64,000 nt of DNA from Tetragonia tetragonoides (taxonomy: Eukaryota > Streptophyta > Magnoliopsida > Caryophyllales > Aizoaceae). Location: assembly GCA_038025085.1 (NCBI GenBank), contig CM076140.1, positions 14,652,001 through 14,716,000 of the forward strand. The letters run 5' to 3'. Each line of letters starts with the position of its first letter. Position 1 is the stretch's first letter. Below are positions 53,635-64,000 of the stretch, in pieces. Below the pieces are notes generated by a model that was given only the letters and a program-made list of their open reading frames with translations, was not told the origin of the DNA and did no database searches. The translations under genes and the position numbers were made by a program.

Positions 53635-54818
53635 GCATTGAATGTAGAATTACAAGAGTAAACTGATTGTTTAGTACATTTTTGAATCTCAATAATGGTC
53701 ACTTTGGTTTTCAAGTTTATGTTCTGTTGGCCATTATGAAACGAAGAGGAAGAGAAGAGACATGTTTTCTCCCCGTTTCCTGATGAAAATTTCGTTTGCG
53801 AAACATTCCACTGAACATGTGTTGGCATGTGGCCAGTAACAAGTGCAATGGTGGACATCATGAAGTTACAAATCATATTTATGCAAGTTCCACAACATGA
53901 AACTCATTGACATTTATCCCTTCCAAACTTGATCGATGCGATTTTCAGTAATTTGGGCCTTGGATCCTGTTGTTGAGTCTTGGTGCAATTCCTATTTAGT
54001 GTATATAGGGGAGATTTTTAGGAAATTTGGAAGTTGGGAAGAGAGAGAAAGAGAGAGAAAGAGACAAAAAGTGGAAACAACACCAAAACTCAACAGTAGA
54101 GGATCCTTACACGTATGAATGATGTTTGTAACTATTACATCCCTGTGCTATGCTAAGATATTATCATTTATCAAAAGGTCTTGTCTAATATTGTTTCATA
54201 GTAAGACGATTAAAATTAACACTCTTTATTCAAAAAGTCACATTTTTCTTGATACTTTTTAGTCTAAAAGTACGACCATTTGTTCAAAATGTAATCACCA
54301 TCTCACGATAAGACTGTTTTATATAAGTTTTTGTGTCCGTCGTATGTCAGTCGTCTAAGAGAATGACCGTTAGTTAAACTGTTGGCACCATCTAGACTTT
54401 ATTAAGATTGCATTGCGTGCGATTTGGTAGAACCAGAATACAACAGAAAAGACATGTAGCTCGTTATCATTTCCATGTGACCGATGAAATTGTTAGGCCA
54501 ACGCTACAACCTGCAAGTCGGTGAAATGAGGTTCACAATCCAACCTGTTTAACTTTTATTTTATTAAATTTTAATAATATTTACATTTGTCATAAGAGAA
54601 TCACATAAAAGCAGAGCGTTTTCCAGGAGTAAAATGAAGAACATACATATATATACACACTGATTACATATTGACGATACATTTGATCATTTCTACTAAA
54701 TCCTTCATCCCCAGAAACAAGTTCATGGAGGCATTATAGAAAATGCTTAAAGCATTGAACTGTACATGGTGATTCCCTTCATTCCAGGAACGCACTTTAC
54801 ATGATCCCTATGTCTCGA
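53635..54818. other. Spacer between metallothionein 3 and LCAT4
   Basis: Contains a diverged fold-back related to the 'aagacggtc' MITE (about 54175-54340) and short purine-rich sequence (54037-54075). The part nearest 54818 is the LCAT4 3' UTR. No gene is seen. Confidence 0.5.
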
Positions 54819-57800
54819 TCACACGGAGATGCAAGGACCCTTGCTTGCTTCCGCAGAAAGCGATATAAAGCTGATTGACTTCTTGCCTTCTTTGTCATCT
54901 TGGTCATCTAAGTTGCCAGATAGAACTTCCCAGTCTTCCTTCCAAGAAGTTACTTGCAAGGATTTGTCTTTGATCCTTTCCATTTCAAAAGCCGTGGGTA
55001 GGATCACATAATCGTTCAGAGGGTCATAGAAAGGATCAACTTCGCCTGCCTTGAGCCAATGCTTTAGTATTCTGAATACATGATGGTCAGAAAGAATACC
55101 ACGATGTTCAGCAGGTACTCCAACCCGAGCTTCCGCATTAAGCCCATCAGCCTAGCAAAACGCATTATTAGTTAGAAGGCAGTTACTAGCTAGAAAGGGC
55201 TTAGAATACAAATATAAAGCATTAATGACAAACAGGCTGAAAGGGAACTCAACAGTCCAAAACAAAATATCCACGCCAATTTATAAAGAAAGAGACTTCT
55301 CTCAGACACCAATTACCGCCCCCCAAATGTAAGAGCAAGAATAATACGAGGAACACATCACTCATTTTCTCCTTTCGTTCCCCAAATAAGTACATATACA
55401 TCATATTGCAGCCAGTCTTGAGAAGATTAGTTGTTCATTCCTACAATAACAATTTTGCTACATAAAAGTTCACCCTAACGGATCACTAATTGCCAGAAAT
55501 CACGCCTTAGTATAACAAGGCTCAAAATAGAGCCCACTGTCCCAAAAAGCCTGAATTAACAAATCTATCAGAACACACAGAAAACTAGAGAGGCTGAAGT
55601 TAGAACTAGGTATTCTTTCTTACCCCTTAAATAACTGATCTGCTTCACTAATATGCTCTGAAGTTCATATCGGGTAAATTAGAAACTCACAAAGTGATGA
55701 AGAAGATGTAACAGAAACCACCTCGAATATTGTTTAGCAAAGTATGAACAGGAAACACACCCATCAAATTAGGCATTACTTGACTTCATGACGCCTAGAA
55801 TCTAGATCCCAGGAGGGCCTTTACGGAAAAATCAAAATAAAAAGAATTAAGAAAATATTTCAGATTTCCATCCAAGCTGTGTTTTTAAGCTATTTTATTC
55901 GAATGGCTAACAAGGAAAAATATACCAGACTGATATCCATGCTGTGTGTTCTCATGCTACCTGATTCCCATTTTTTTCTCGGCTGATTAGCATACTTTCT
56001 CCTCATATATGCTTTGAAGTTCAATGTTCACTGTTAGCACGAGTACTCCGTAAAATAAACGTCACTCTTTCCAATTCTCACAACTCCAAAAAAGCGTCAG
56101 GTTCTAGAACAATAATATAGTCTTCTCGAATTCACCGTGTGATATTATTTTAATCAATCCAGGAATTCAATGAGAACTCGGGTGTGATTTTAATTGAAAT
56201 TGCAGAGGAAAAACAGTAACGGTGAATTTCCCTGAACTAATTCCAATGGAACAGTGACAGTAGCAAACAGAGAGAGATAAGAGAGGAAATGTGGAGATGA
56301 GGACATAGTGTAGATTTCATTCATTGAATCCTCTCGTCCTTTCCAATAATACCGAGCGTCTCTGATGATCTGAAACTAATCTGAGCTTTCGATTTTATCG
56401 ACCCAACGGCTAGACTGGTTTCTAGTTTTCTACGGGTATGTACCTCAGGATGGTTCATACCTGAACACATACAAATCTGTGACAGGAGAAATCTTGACAC
56501 TAATACTATTAACTAAACTTTTGATGATGATAATGATGATGACAATAAGCATATTTGATATAGAAAGAAAGACACCTGCGGAATGGGGTAGGGCCAAGAT
56601 TTAAACGAACAGGCACAGATAAGTAAAATGCTAGGAGAAGAGTAAGAGAGTAGAAAGATCACACACAGAACAGGGGTGATAAGGACCTAAAGTGACAAAT
56701 CATAGGGGGTCCTATTTACAACCATTTATTCTTGAATGCAATTCGAAGTAGCATATCATGAAAGATATATCTCTTCCATATTAACAAATTTGTTCTAACC
56801 AATACAAAATAGCTAGAAAGACAATTTGAACAGATTTCACAATTTACTATGGATAACGCATCATAGTAAAGTCAGTAAGTCACTACTTCCACAACACTGT
56901 TTTCTACTTGCTCCCAAAACCCAATTGTTGGAAAATACAAACTTAAATTATCGAAGTTATAATTAGTAAGCTCTAAATAGTAAATCATTTAGAGTCTTAA
57001 ATTATCAGCTGTAACTTAAGATTAATATGAACCACTATTTCTTAGGAGTTAGAAATAGTATATAAGGAAAAGATTATGTAATGGAGATAACAATGAATTA
57101 AGAGAAGATAGCCTGCAGAGCTATCGTGGGTGAGCATAGCAATGCTCACCATCATTGTTCCCCTCATTTTATATATTCACATATGTTTGATTAGTGAATA
57201 TTACTATTGTTATTTAGATAAGGTTCCACTACACATCCGCTGTGCCGAAATTCTAACATGGTATCAGAGCCGATGGTAGATCCTATTTCCTCCAATTCAA
57301 CAACAAAAGAAATCATGTGCTTCCCTCACGAGAATAGATTGGTTAAGATGCCAACTACAAATTCAGGTTTGGGTAGTCAAATATGCTAACCCAAAGGAAA
57401 TTGAGAGGCCAAAGCATAAGAGCCAACTCAAGACAAATAGGGTAAAAGAAAGAAACCCTATTGAGTCAAGATGGGTAGAAACCCAAGAGAATCTCGGTAT
57501 GACCGAGATGACGACGACGCAGCCGTAAGTAGAATCTCGGTATGACCGAGGTGGCAACGCAGTCGTAAAGAGAATCTCGGTATAACCGAGGCAGCCGCAG
57601 CTGTAAGAAGAAATGTTGGGACAAGAAATCCCAATGTTGAAAAGTGAATAGATCCAAAAGTAGGATCAAGTATTGGGAAGAGTAAATCATGATACGAAGT
57701 TCACAAGATGTACAATGAGTAGTAGTCATCTTGTAGAGACGACATGGAGGATGCAATTATAGGAGGCTCCGGCTAGAAAAGATGATATGGCCACGAACAT

Positions 57801-60800
57801 CAGAAGACTGTCAAGTTATGTGGTCATCGAAGTTTTTAATGGACCAAAAGTGTTTGAATGGATAATTTAAGTTTGAGGGGGTGTGTTGGAAAATACAAAC
57901 TTAAATTATCGAAGTTATAATTAGTAAGCTCTAAATAGTAAATCATTTAGAGTCTTACATTATCAGTGGCTGTAACTTAAGATTAATATGAACCACTATT
58001 TCTTAGGAGTTAGAAATAGTATATAAGAAGAAGATTATGTAATGGAGATAACAATGAATTAAGAGAAGATAGCCTGCAGAGCTATCGTGGGTGAGCATAG
58101 CAATGCTCACCATCATTGTTCCCCTCATTTTATATATTCACATATGTTTGATTAGTGAATATTACTATTGTTATTTAGATAAGGTTCCACTACACATCCG
58201 CTGTGCCGAAATTCTAACACCAATATGTAGTACTGACATTTACATTCAGAGCAGCAAACGAAATGTGAAAAGACAAGATACCTTTGCTGAATCTGTTGGA
58301 ACTGTCCCATCGCCATCAACGCATATGTACTTGGCCTGAAATTGTAGAAAACCAGTTAACTTGGTGACATAAGATGGGAGCAGATGACCAATGCTGGCTG
58401 CTTAAAATGCAGTTTCGAGGTCGTTGACTACAAAACCTACCAGGGAAATGAAAACAACATGGGAAATGTACCAAAGTTGTAGGGAACGTGGGATGCTGTC
58501 ACGTTCCACGACCCAGGGACGATAGGGTCATTGTCCAGGAACAGGGGACGATTCCGTCCCGATTCAGTGATCTCACCGTCCCGCAGGTCAGTAGGACAAA
58601 AAAGACAGAGAAAGAGGCCAAAACATAAGACTATCTAACAAATCAACCCAGCCTTTAATTAAATATGTCTGGGCTTAGAAGAAAAAACAATGGAACTCCT
58701 TATCTCTTGTTTAAAAGCACACATAATGTTGATTAGCGTATCATGTTGGGAAGCATATAACGTTCCCCCTAGTTCCCGATTCATAAATAGTGCAAATTCC
58801 ATCCCCGCCCCACAACCCGGACGAATCCGCATCCCGTGCAACTATGAAATGTCCACTAAATTACAGCCATCTTCATTGACATGAAGGGGCATTAGCTCAT
58901 TTCTTTTGCTTATGAAAAGGAAAAGGACTCAACAATGCTTCAGTTGATCTGTTAAATTCAATACGTATTAACATCTCCATTTCCTATAACATGACACGTT
59001 TTAATCTAATGCTCTTTGAAATCATTTATATATATCAAGACCATCGATGTTAACATAGGCTCCCTAGTGATTTTCAAGCCTTAGGTATATAATAAGGAGA
59101 CCTTTTCCTTTCCAAGGGAGCCAAAAGATTCACTATTCTTTGAGTATGGATTATACTCGACTAAATCCATGGGTCATTAAAATACCTGGGCTTCTTTATT
59201 TATTTTGAAGTTGCATATAGTCTTTCCGCTTCGTGTCAAGGGTCTATCTATGCTTCCCCCCCCCCCCCCCCCCCCCGGCTTGGGTGGGAGTCTCTTTGAA
59301 GGCACTGGGGTTAATGTGGATGTAGATGTAAGCAAGGAGACAAGTAACAAGATATAATAGCTACGGAAGAATAGTGGACAACAATCTCTTGCAGTTGTTC
59401 GGTTATTTAAATAATAACCGTACAGTAAAATCAGTACTACATCCAATAATGCTGACACTGATTGCAAGTTGATCTTTTATTCACATAACTGCCAACTAAA
59501 ACTATCACAACAAAACTAAAAAGTAAGAAGAGGACCTGAAAATATCTCAGCTGTTCTAAATCTGTAACTGGAAAATCTTCATTGCCATAGCTGCAGACCA
59601 TCAAGCAAACAATAAGACAAGCACAAATTGCATCTCAATAGACTAAAGAGAACAAATCTTATTAAACTACCAGATAATGTCAAAGGCCCTAAGTAAATAA
59701 AGCGGAAAATAGAATGACCAGAAGGTAACTGACATACCAGACACTGTGAGGAGTCTCAAGACTCGTCCCATAGATGTTGTAGAACTTAACTTGAGAAGAA
59801 ACCTTTGCACGAGATAGTATCTCCCTAGTTTCATTAGCCCATCTAAAGATTTCCATGTTGAATGGAAGAGGAATACTTTCACCTTCATACTCAGCCTAAT
59901 TACAAAACAAGTCAGAAAATGAAAGCAATCACAAAATTGTAATACTTTTTAAGACAAATTTCACATCACCACTAACCTTATTACTTGAAAGAGCCTTCTT
60001 GAAGATAGACACACTTTCTTCTGGAGTATATGACTCCAACATTATGTTCGAATTCCCATCATCATCATGTTTCTCCCTCCAAATTTCAAGCCGAGGATGC
60101 TGCTTCCACTTGAACTCGGGACAAGCCATCAATTCATATATTGACGGGCACTCAATGAGCTGAAAAGTGAAAACAATAATTTATGAGTCCACAAATGACG
60201 ATAGTAAAATATAACTCAGTATTCAACAATTCCAGGAGAGCAAACATTTGCCATTGTTATGGTAAACGAAGATTCATCTAGAGAAGCTGGTATAACAAAT
60301 TATCTAAATGAGACCATTGAAACTAATCGTCATCAGATTGTCCAGCAGAAAACACACTAAAAGTCAACTAACAGTGAAAATATCATGGCTACTAGTAAGT
60401 GAGCGTGTTTATGACCCCAGAAGATAGAGCAAGTCATGAAAGCCGGCTTACCCAAGAAACTGAATAAGTACGTGACAGTCGAATTAATTTCATCGGCGCG
60501 CAAGTAGAGGAGACACCTGTCCACCTAACTTTATTTCATTGAGTATTTGGAACTTAACAACGTTTTTTTACATGTGAGGGTAATAAAACTTATCCCCTCT
60601 CTGTTAAAGAAAAGTTCCATGAGTAAAAGGAGAAGGCTAATACAGATAATACTCGTTCTCTCATATTCTTATCAGATATTTAGTGTTTTGTCTCTAAATC
60701 ATCTGTCCTGATGATATATATATATCTGCCACTGCCCCATAAATTAATAATGTTTCATTTTCTTCCCTTCTCGTTTTTAGATAGGGGGCAAGGGAGGGGT

Positions 60801-63800
60801 ATATTACAGCTAGAATAGCTCTTCTGTATCGCCAAACATGAACCACTGCTAGAACTTTTTCACTTAGCTCCTTCCTTTGTACTCTACTCATTTATTAATC
60901 TTCATCTCTTCTCTGCTATCTCAGCTCATATCTTTCCTCATTTCCCCATAATATATTTCATTTTTTAAATAAGAAATATACATATTAATGTGAATCAAGA
61001 ATACAGTATAGAGGGCAAGGTATCCTCTAAAGCTTCAGTACACATTAGCCCAATTCTTTTGGACCTCAGAAATAGTAAACTACAGAATAAGGTAAAAAAA
61101 GTAATCCTACCCAAAGCAAGTCTGATCATGAAACAGGTGTTATCCGTGCATTCTGCTCCAGCAACACACCATAACAAAGCCCTAAGAGCACTCCTCCTAA
61201 GCAGCCCTCCTCCTTCATCTTCCCAAACCCCACAAAATGCATCTGCAAGAAGTCCAGAGCAGTAAAAGGAGCCACTCAACCCTCGCCACACTGCCACGCA
61301 CATTAAACAATTTTTCCAAGATATAGAGCAAAAACATATGCACTGCAGTCTCACTGCTAGCCCAACAGAGCACATGCACACCTAGAGCAATAGATAACCC
61401 CACCCTTCTCCATCGCACCATATTGTTATATTAATCATCCCCAACGCCAAGGTACACACAGAAGGCCACACCTATAATGGAACCTTTGCTTTCCAAAGAA
61501 GTTCTTCAATACAATATTGAGAGTGCTAAGGAGTCGCCAAACATTTAACTAATGATTGGCATGAGAATACCCCCTAAAATAACCCAACCAGACCCTAGAT
61601 CAATAAAATTTCAAGAGCTTTCCCAGTGCCAAATGCCAATGCTTGGTGTTGCAGGTTGGTACCATAACGACCAGCATGGTCACTGGCACCTTTAGAAAGG
61701 AGCAAGCTCCGACCAAAATAGTGAGATGTTGAACGAGAAACACCTATGTTCAATACACGACACCCTCTTGTTCAACAAAATAATGGACAGATTCAAGCAA
61801 ATGGATTAGTGCGAACAACTCATAAACCACCCGGCTATGAAAGTATCAGTTGGACTGGAAGTTTCGTTTTTAGATAAGGAAAAATTGTATAAATGAAAGA
61901 AGCAAATCATTGTACAATGAGTGGAAAAGTTGTCGTCTACAAAGAAAAAAAGAAAAAAAAAAAACTAATTACAGATCACCCCAATAGCATTGAACATCAG
62001 CGTATCAGTACGGGACATCCCTTAAAAGCCTCAGCCACTTTGCCTACAAAGATGCCAAATGTATTACTATCTAAACAAATTCAACGGCCTTGCCAATCCC
62101 AGAAAAGATTCTAGAATTTCACTACAGAGGCACCAAAAATACGCCGAAAAAGCTCATCAACCCAAAAACTTAAGCTCCTTCTCGTTCCCCTTCCTAAACC
62201 AACAAAACAATTGTAGCAGGGTAAAGAAAGACTCACCCCCCATCTATTTCATGAAGTTCGAGCAAGAACAAGCGCAAATAAGTCTCACTAGCATGATGAC
62301 ACATCAAACACATGTCGTAATATATCCCAACCTAGTCTCCTCTGCTGCAAAACATATCATGTTTGTTCAGTTTGCCCAATACCAAGGTTTGAACAAAAGT
62401 GTGAAGCTTCCAAGGAGCCTTAGACTTTCAAATGAAATGGGCAAGAGGGAAATGAGGACAATGTAGTTCCAGAGGTCCCAGGTTCAAGCCTCCTCAGGGC
62501 CACTAGAGGTTTTTCAGGTTGTTAAATTCATGGCCCATGGAATTAGTCGCACAAAGCCAGGATACCCGTGTTATCTTAAAAAGGGATATGAGGAGTTTGA
62601 GGACAATGTGAAGGAAGGCCAAAATGACGAAGGAAGGATTTATAGGAGAACACCCCAGAAGAGTCTCCATCCAATCTGGAATCATCACTAGGGAAGGTGA
62701 ATAGCGTCCAAAACACTGATTAAGGAGGTAAGCACCTCCATCTTCCTATCATGAGGAGTTCTCTAAAAATGTCCCGAGATTCACTAAGCTTAAATAGAAA
62801 GTAACTGGAGCATCATGAAGAGTGGACAGGTGATAGACCCGAGGATACATGGAAGCGAAAGAAGTATGTCCCATCCACCCATCCACCAAGAACTGAACTC
62901 AATTACCATTGCCCACTCTGAGCATGACTAGCGGGAAGAACATGCAAAACGACCATCAAACGAGTGAGTTTGATGGTTACAGTTATACGATCAGAGAGAA
63001 GTTTCATCGTACAACTTCTGTTGCTTAGAACCCACTATAACATGAATGGTTGAAGCACAATGCAGCTGAGGGAGCTACAGAGAGGAAAAAAGGGTGAGAA
63101 TAGAACAGAAATTTTAGATTCAAAATTAATTTCAGTCACCCAATCAACTCAAAAAGATGGCGACAATAACTTTAAAAATGACAAAAAAAAGTTGTCGAGA
63201 TTATTTACATACCAGCTGATGCATGCTCCATTTCGATATGAAAAAGTTTTGTTCCCATCCATCAACAAAGGAGCAACCATTTAAGAAAGTAGAAGTAATA
63301 TATCCAGGAGCACCTGCCATTATAGAACCATTAGGCTTTGTGCTCTTCTGTTAATTTTATTTGCACAGCTGATAACACAGTTATTGTAGCCGAGAGATTC
63401 TTAAATGATAATTTTTAAATAAGATTGCAACCATTCATTATAAACAAGTGTCTCCGTTTTTTATTAATTACAATTCACAGGTGTCTCTCCTCCAGAAGAG
63501 GAAGGCAGCACACAAGGCATACCATATGATAACATATCATTTCCCCAGATTTCTTTTGCCTATAAAATAGGGGAAGATGTACTTACTGATACTCAGATTA
63601 TGATTAATGATATAAAAGAGAGTGTTTCTCCCAACCCTTGCCAGTTATTCGTGAGACCCCTTAGTCTGATGTCTAAGGATTATTCTTGAGTGATTCTTGA
63701 AGAACTCTACGCTTCTGATTGGCTCAGAAACCCCCAGTTCTTGTTGAATTTATTGAGTGATTCGATTAGTTTTACATGTCTATATCCTTTTATTGTTTTC

Positions 63801-63961
63801 GTTTATTAAAATCCAGAAAATCCCTAGATAATTCATATAATTGCCAATTCGAGATACATGTCTCAAAATTTTATCAGAAGGCAAACGAATATACTCAAAG
63901 AATACTTGCCTTGAAATGGAGCAGAAATCGCTATCCAATTCTTCACATACTTCTCAAAAAC
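54819..63961 (-). CDS. LCAT4: LCAT4-type phospholipase/acyltransferase gene, last seven exons, 5' end beyond window
   Basis: Exons on the minus strand: 63961-63910, 63313-63213, 60159-59977, 59895-59738, 59590-59536, 58335-58282 and 55151-54819. All join in frame (936 bp, 311 residues plus stop). Text matches Arabidopsis lecithin-cholesterol acyltransferase-like 4: VFEKYVKNWIAISAPFQ, GAPGYITSTFLNG, LIECPSIYELMACPEFKW, KVKFYNIYGTSLETPHS, YICVDGDGTVP, RVGVPAEHRGIL and YDPLNDYVILPTAFEME. The Asp and His of the catalytic triad fall in the VDGDGTVP and EHRGIL segments; the Ser motif (HSMGG) lies in exons off the right edge. This family hydrolyses phospholipids in the cytosol (phospholipase A activity reported for plant LCAT3/4). 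Introns are GT-AG except the first, which uses a GC donor. Long introns hold transposons. No lesion is seen. Confidence 0.93.
56926..58219 (+). mobile_element. TRIM-like non-autonomous LTR element in an LCAT4 intron
   Basis: Direct LTRs of 333 and 336 bp (56926-57258, 57884-58219) begin TGTTGGAAAATAC and end TTCTAACA, differing by a 3-bp indel and a few substitutions. The target duplication CCAAT is perfect (56921-56925, 58220-58224). A tRNA-Met primer-binding site TGGTATCAGAGCC (57259-57271) directly follows the first LTR, and a GAGGGGGTG purine tract precedes the second. The 625-bp interior encodes no gag, protease or polymerase. It is antisense to LCAT4, so it may carry a promoter and poly(A) signals opposed to the host gene. 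Confidence 0.93.
57493..57590 (+). repeat. Three tandem CTCGGTATGACCGAG hairpins inside the TRIM element
   Basis: The 15-base palindrome ctcggta(t/a)(g/a)accgag occurs at 57493-57507, 57536-57550 and 57576-57590, within a ~40-43-bp tandem unit that also carries 'gacgcagycgtaa'. Each forms a 6-bp stem with a 3-base loop. Confidence 0.85.
59256..59276. repeat. Homopolymer C21 in an LCAT4 intron
   Basis: Twenty-one consecutive C on the plus strand, i.e. G21 in the LCAT4 pre-mRNA intron (58336-59535). The length may be approximate, because such runs are prone to sequencing error. Confidence 0.85.
60995..61520 (-). pseudogene. LINE reverse-transcriptase C-terminal (zf-RVT) remnant
   Basis: The minus strand carries, with frame changes, a Trp/Cys-rich text (KAKVPL-like start near 61500, VQWRRVGLS-like, HVLCWASSETAVHMF, then a W-C-V-A-V-W-R-G stretch). 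It resembles the C-x2-C ... E-T-x2-H zinc-binding domain found after reverse transcriptase in plant LINEs. It sits in the large LCAT4 intron. Heavily decayed; an A-rich tract follows on the far side (61945-61966). Confidence 0.5.
62440..62585 (+). mobile_element. SINE-like (tRNA-derived) sequence
   Basis: Contains a B-box-like GGTTCAAGCCTCC (about 62491-62503), then 'gttaaattcatggcccatgg', 'aattagtcgcacaaagccag' and 'gatacccgtgttatc'. This is the layout of plant tRNA-derived SINEs, whose 3' part keeps a 'ttagtcg...acccggttatc' phrase. A related 3' half occurs at about 37488-37545. A-box and target duplication are not certain. Confidence 0.45.
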
Positions 63962-64000
63962 CTACATAATTTGATATAGCATGACTCTTCATTGTTAAAT

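Noticed and set aside
61215..61421. 68-codon minus frame as a Cys/Trp-rich host peptide
   Set aside because: Its W/C/H spacing fits a decayed LINE zinc-binding domain, and neighbouring frames continue the same homology.
1..64000. tRNA, rRNA, snoRNA or miRNA genes
   Set aside because: I saw no full cloverleaf with both promoter boxes or rRNA signature. tRNA-like motifs are only LTR primer-binding complements and a SINE-like B box. A covariance-model search would be decisive.
1..64000. Integrated pararetrovirus or other viral sequence
   Set aside because: No movement-protein, coat-protein or viral polymerase-like frame was seen. All retroelement parts are LTR retrotransposon, LINE or SINE types.

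Overview
The window is nuclear DNA of a flowering plant, most likely a eudicot. The evidence is plant-only families (U-box/ARM ligase, wall-associated-kinase-like receptors, a P-class PPR protein, plant metallothioneins, an LCAT4-type phospholipase), GT-AG introns, AT-rich spacers and a dense load of plant transposons. Short 'aagacggtc...' inverted-repeat elements remind me of Caryophyllales (spinach/Chenopodium/beet relatives), but that placement is impression, not proof.

Layout. 1-1116 (-): 5' part of an intronless U-box E3 ligase gene that runs off the left edge. 2.0-21.9 kb: a wall-associated-kinase-like (WAKL) graveyard on the minus strand. Locus A has exon 1 at 12.6-13.0 kb and a kinase exon at 2.6-6.65 kb. 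Locus B has exon 1 at 20.9-21.6 kb and a kinase exon at 14.25-15.4 kb. Both carry frameshifts or stops and are stretched by MITEs, hAT elements, a TRIM and microsatellites. Locus A is also split by a very young gag-protease-only Copia-type LTR element with a clean target duplication. 22.4-23.7 kb: a CACTA-like element. 25.25-27.98 kb (+): an intact 908-codon PPR gene. 32.3-37.1 kb: 14 diverged copies of a ~310-bp satellite, broken by a 680-bp hAT element with an 8-bp target duplication. 40.6-46.5 kb: a non-autonomous Gypsy (Athila/Tat-like) LTR element. 46.9-53.6 kb: a three-copy metallothionein cluster (two complete genes, one exon-2-only copy) mixed with duplicated RNase H remnants, a third WAKL remnant and a LINE tail. 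54.8-63.96 kb (-): seven consecutive exons of an LCAT4-type phospholipase/acyltransferase gene whose 5' end lies beyond the right edge; one intron carries a 1.29-kb TRIM-like element and another uses a GC donor site.

Four loci look functional or probably functional: the U-box ligase, the PPR gene, metallothionein copies 1 and 3, and LCAT4. They are unrelated in pathway. The rest is repeat biology and receptor-kinase decay. Nothing here is convincingly a new enzymatic system. The most unusual items are the compact gag-protease LTR element, a set of MITE-like elements whose bodies consist of short ACTG-containing tandem units, the satellite array whose two ends match each other, and the repeated [RNase H remnant + metallothionein] unit.
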